Assembly (NCBI GenBank): GCA_016781885.1
Contig: JADDPM010000060.1
Span: 1 to 13,189, forward strand
Reading direction: 5' to 3'
DNA length: 13,189 nucleotides
From: Rubrobacter sp.
Lineage (GTDB): Bacteria > Actinomycetota > Rubrobacteria > Rubrobacterales > Rubrobacteraceae
A model generated the notes under the pieces. That model was not told where the DNA came from, ran no database searches, and saw nothing but the letters and a program-made list of their open reading frames with translations. The position numbers and the translations under genes are program-made. Shown here in pieces: positions 12,031-13,189 of this stretch. How positions within the stretch are numbered: position 1 is the stretch's first letter; each line of letters starts with the position of its first letter.

Positions 12031-13189
12031 CTAGGAACTGCCGAGAGGGCGATCCGTACCGGGAGTCTTCCGTCGGCCCCCCGCAACATCCTCTGCGCCG
12101 TCGCGCTCGGTGGCCGGAGAGGTATCTACGTCTGCCGCGAAGTCTACGTCCTTGGTCTCGGGCCCCCACACCGCCCCTGCGACCATCAGGAGGGCGCCTA
12201 TCACCAGGAGGACCAGCACTGTGTACTCGAAGGGCATGAAGGTTGCCAGACCCGCCTGGTAGTAGGCATACAAGGCGGGGAGGACCACCGCGAGGCTGTA
12301 GCCGATGCCGAAGGCCGAAGCCCGGATGCCGGTCTGGAAGCGCTCGTTGATGTAGGCGGTCGTTATGCCCCAGCACGAGACGACCAGGAGCGTGATCGCC
12401 GTCGTCAGCAGGATGACCAGGAAAAGGTTCTGCGGCGGCGCGCTCAAGAGCAAGTAGTAGAGGAAGGTGCCGCCCACCACCGCGACGAGGCCGTACGTGA
12501 TCAGGAAGGCCCGGCGTCCCACGCGCTGGCTAATCACCCCGGAGGCGATGTAGCCTCCGACCAGCACGACGTTAGAGATGACGAGCGTTATCGTGGTGTT
12601 CGTCTTGGAGAGACCGACCTGGCTGCCGAGAAGGCCGGGGAGGATCGCCGCGACCGTTTGCAGCGTCAACCAGAAGCCGGTCATGAGCACGAAGACCTGC
12701 AGGAAGCTCAACAGGTTTTCCCGCTCGGTGAACAACTGTCTTAGGGGAGATCCGCCTCCCCCGCTCTCTTGGAAGATCTCCGACTCATCCACCAGGTATA
12801 CATAGTAGAAAACGAGGGCGAAGGCAAGGAGAGATCCGATGACGAAAGGTATCCTCCAGCCCCACTGCACGTAGGGCGAGTTTATATCGCCGGCCGGCAG
12901 CCAGAAGAGCAGGCCCATCGTGATCAGGGAGATCGCAGCGTAAGCTAGCGGGTAGCCGCTCATAATGAACGCGCTGTAGAAGCCACGCTTCTCCTTGGGG
13001 GAGTACTCCATCGCCAGCGGGTTCGCCGAGGTGTACTCCCCGCCGAGGAACACACCATCCACCAGGCGCAGTACGATCAGGAGGATCACCGCCGCTAAGC
13101 CCCACTGCTGGTAGCCCGGCAGCAGAGCCATGAGCCCCGTTATTACCCCGAAACCGCTGACGGATATGATCGTCGTGCGCTTCCTCCCT
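12031..13189 (-). CDS. MFS transporter, metabolite:H+ symporter (MHS/ProP-like) family, N-terminus beyond window
   Basis: The minus-strand frame is open from the right edge to TAG 12033-12031, giving 386 visible codons less one base; roughly the first two helices are missing. The first visible residues GRKRTTIISVSGFGVITGLM are the conserved MFS loop 2-3 motif (G-[RK]-[RK]) followed by helix three. Next comes the MHS hallmark LRLVDGVFLGGEYTSANPLA, then EYSPKEKRGFYSAF, the loop that distinguishes this subfamily. A central cytoplasmic loop has SGGGGSPLRQLF. The second half repeats the loop motif as SQRVGRRAFLITYG and has ITTAYINERFQTGIRASAFG. The C-terminal tail is charged and hydrophilic. Relatives import small osmolytes or carboxylates such as proline, betaine, shikimate or alpha-ketoglutarate; the substrate here is undetermined. 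An in-frame ATG at 13131 is internal, not the start. Confidence 0.92.
   Translation of the reverse strand, partial: GRKRTTIISVSGFGVITGLMALLPGYQQWGLAAVILLIVLRLVDGVFLGGEYTSANPLAMEYSPKEKRGFYSAFIMSGYPLAYAAISLITMGLLFWLPAGDINSPYVQWGWRIPFVIGSLLAFALVFYYVYLVDESEIFQESGGGGSPLRQLFTERENLLSFLQVFVLMTGFWLTLQTVAAILPGLLGSQVGLSKTNTTITLVISNVVLVGGYIASGVISQRVGRRAFLITYGLVAVVGGTFLYYLLLSAPPQNLFLVILLTTAITLLVVSCWGITTAYINERFQTGIRASAFGIGYSLAVVLPALYAYYQAGLATFMPFEYTVLVLLVIGALLMVAGAVWGPETKDVDFAADVDTSPATERDGAEDVAGGRRKTPGTDRPLGSS

Overview
The window is high-GC bacterial DNA with strong AGGAGG-type ribosome binding sites, several GTG/TTG starts, and a mix of intact genes and visibly decaying ones. Gene content (VanW protein, a DUF4352 lipoprotein, NfeD and YmdB homologues, a DUF1348/NTF2 protein, a lipoate ligase-fold protein and a putative cyclase) together with the GC content suggests a deep-branching actinobacterium such as a Rubrobacter relative. 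That placement is inference; there is no rRNA or other marker gene.

Left part (1-3466), an accessory and degraded zone. A SRPBCC-family gene runs off the left edge on the minus strand. Divergent from it is a plus-strand run of three small membrane-protein genes. The first two are broken by frameshifts and a stop codon; the third (1670-2233) is intact and looks like a paralogue of the second. Then come two minus-strand DUF1348 (NTF2-like) genes that arose by tandem duplication: 2464-2907 is open, while 2952-3340 is a pseudogene with a nonsense codon, a frameshift and a missing 3' part. Upstream of the pseudogene lies a pair of 32-bp direct repeats with a 34-bp spacer, which resembles a minimal CRISPR array.

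Middle part (3467-9898), mostly intact housekeeping-type genes. It holds a YegS/BmrU-type lipid (diacylglycerol) kinase, possibly leaderless; a ten-helix EamA transporter convergent with it; a VanW-domain cell-envelope protein divergent from the transporter; a DUF4352 lipoprotein; a DsrE-family protein; a YmdB-type metallophosphoesterase; and a short NfeD-type membrane protein. The genes from the DUF4352 lipoprotein rightwards are all on the minus strand.

Right part (10076-13189). It holds a lipoate-ligase-fold protein with a LipL-like Cys motif, a cyclase/kynurenine-formamidase-like hydrolase, a 26-codon relic of an acyl-CoA dehydrogenase N-terminus, a large perfect inverted repeat, and an MHS-type MFS transporter cut by the right edge.

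Most interesting point: the DsrE gene has an in-frame TGA exactly where the family carries the first Cys of a CxxC motif. The frame then stays open for 40 family-like codons to a TAA. A 7-bp GC hairpin with a GGG loop lies about 20 nt past the TGA, where a bacterial SECIS element would be expected. This may be a selenocysteine-containing DsrE protein (U-K-G-C). A simple nonsense mutation is the competing explanation, and it is a real one because the window contains other broken genes. No selenocysteine machinery genes are in the window.
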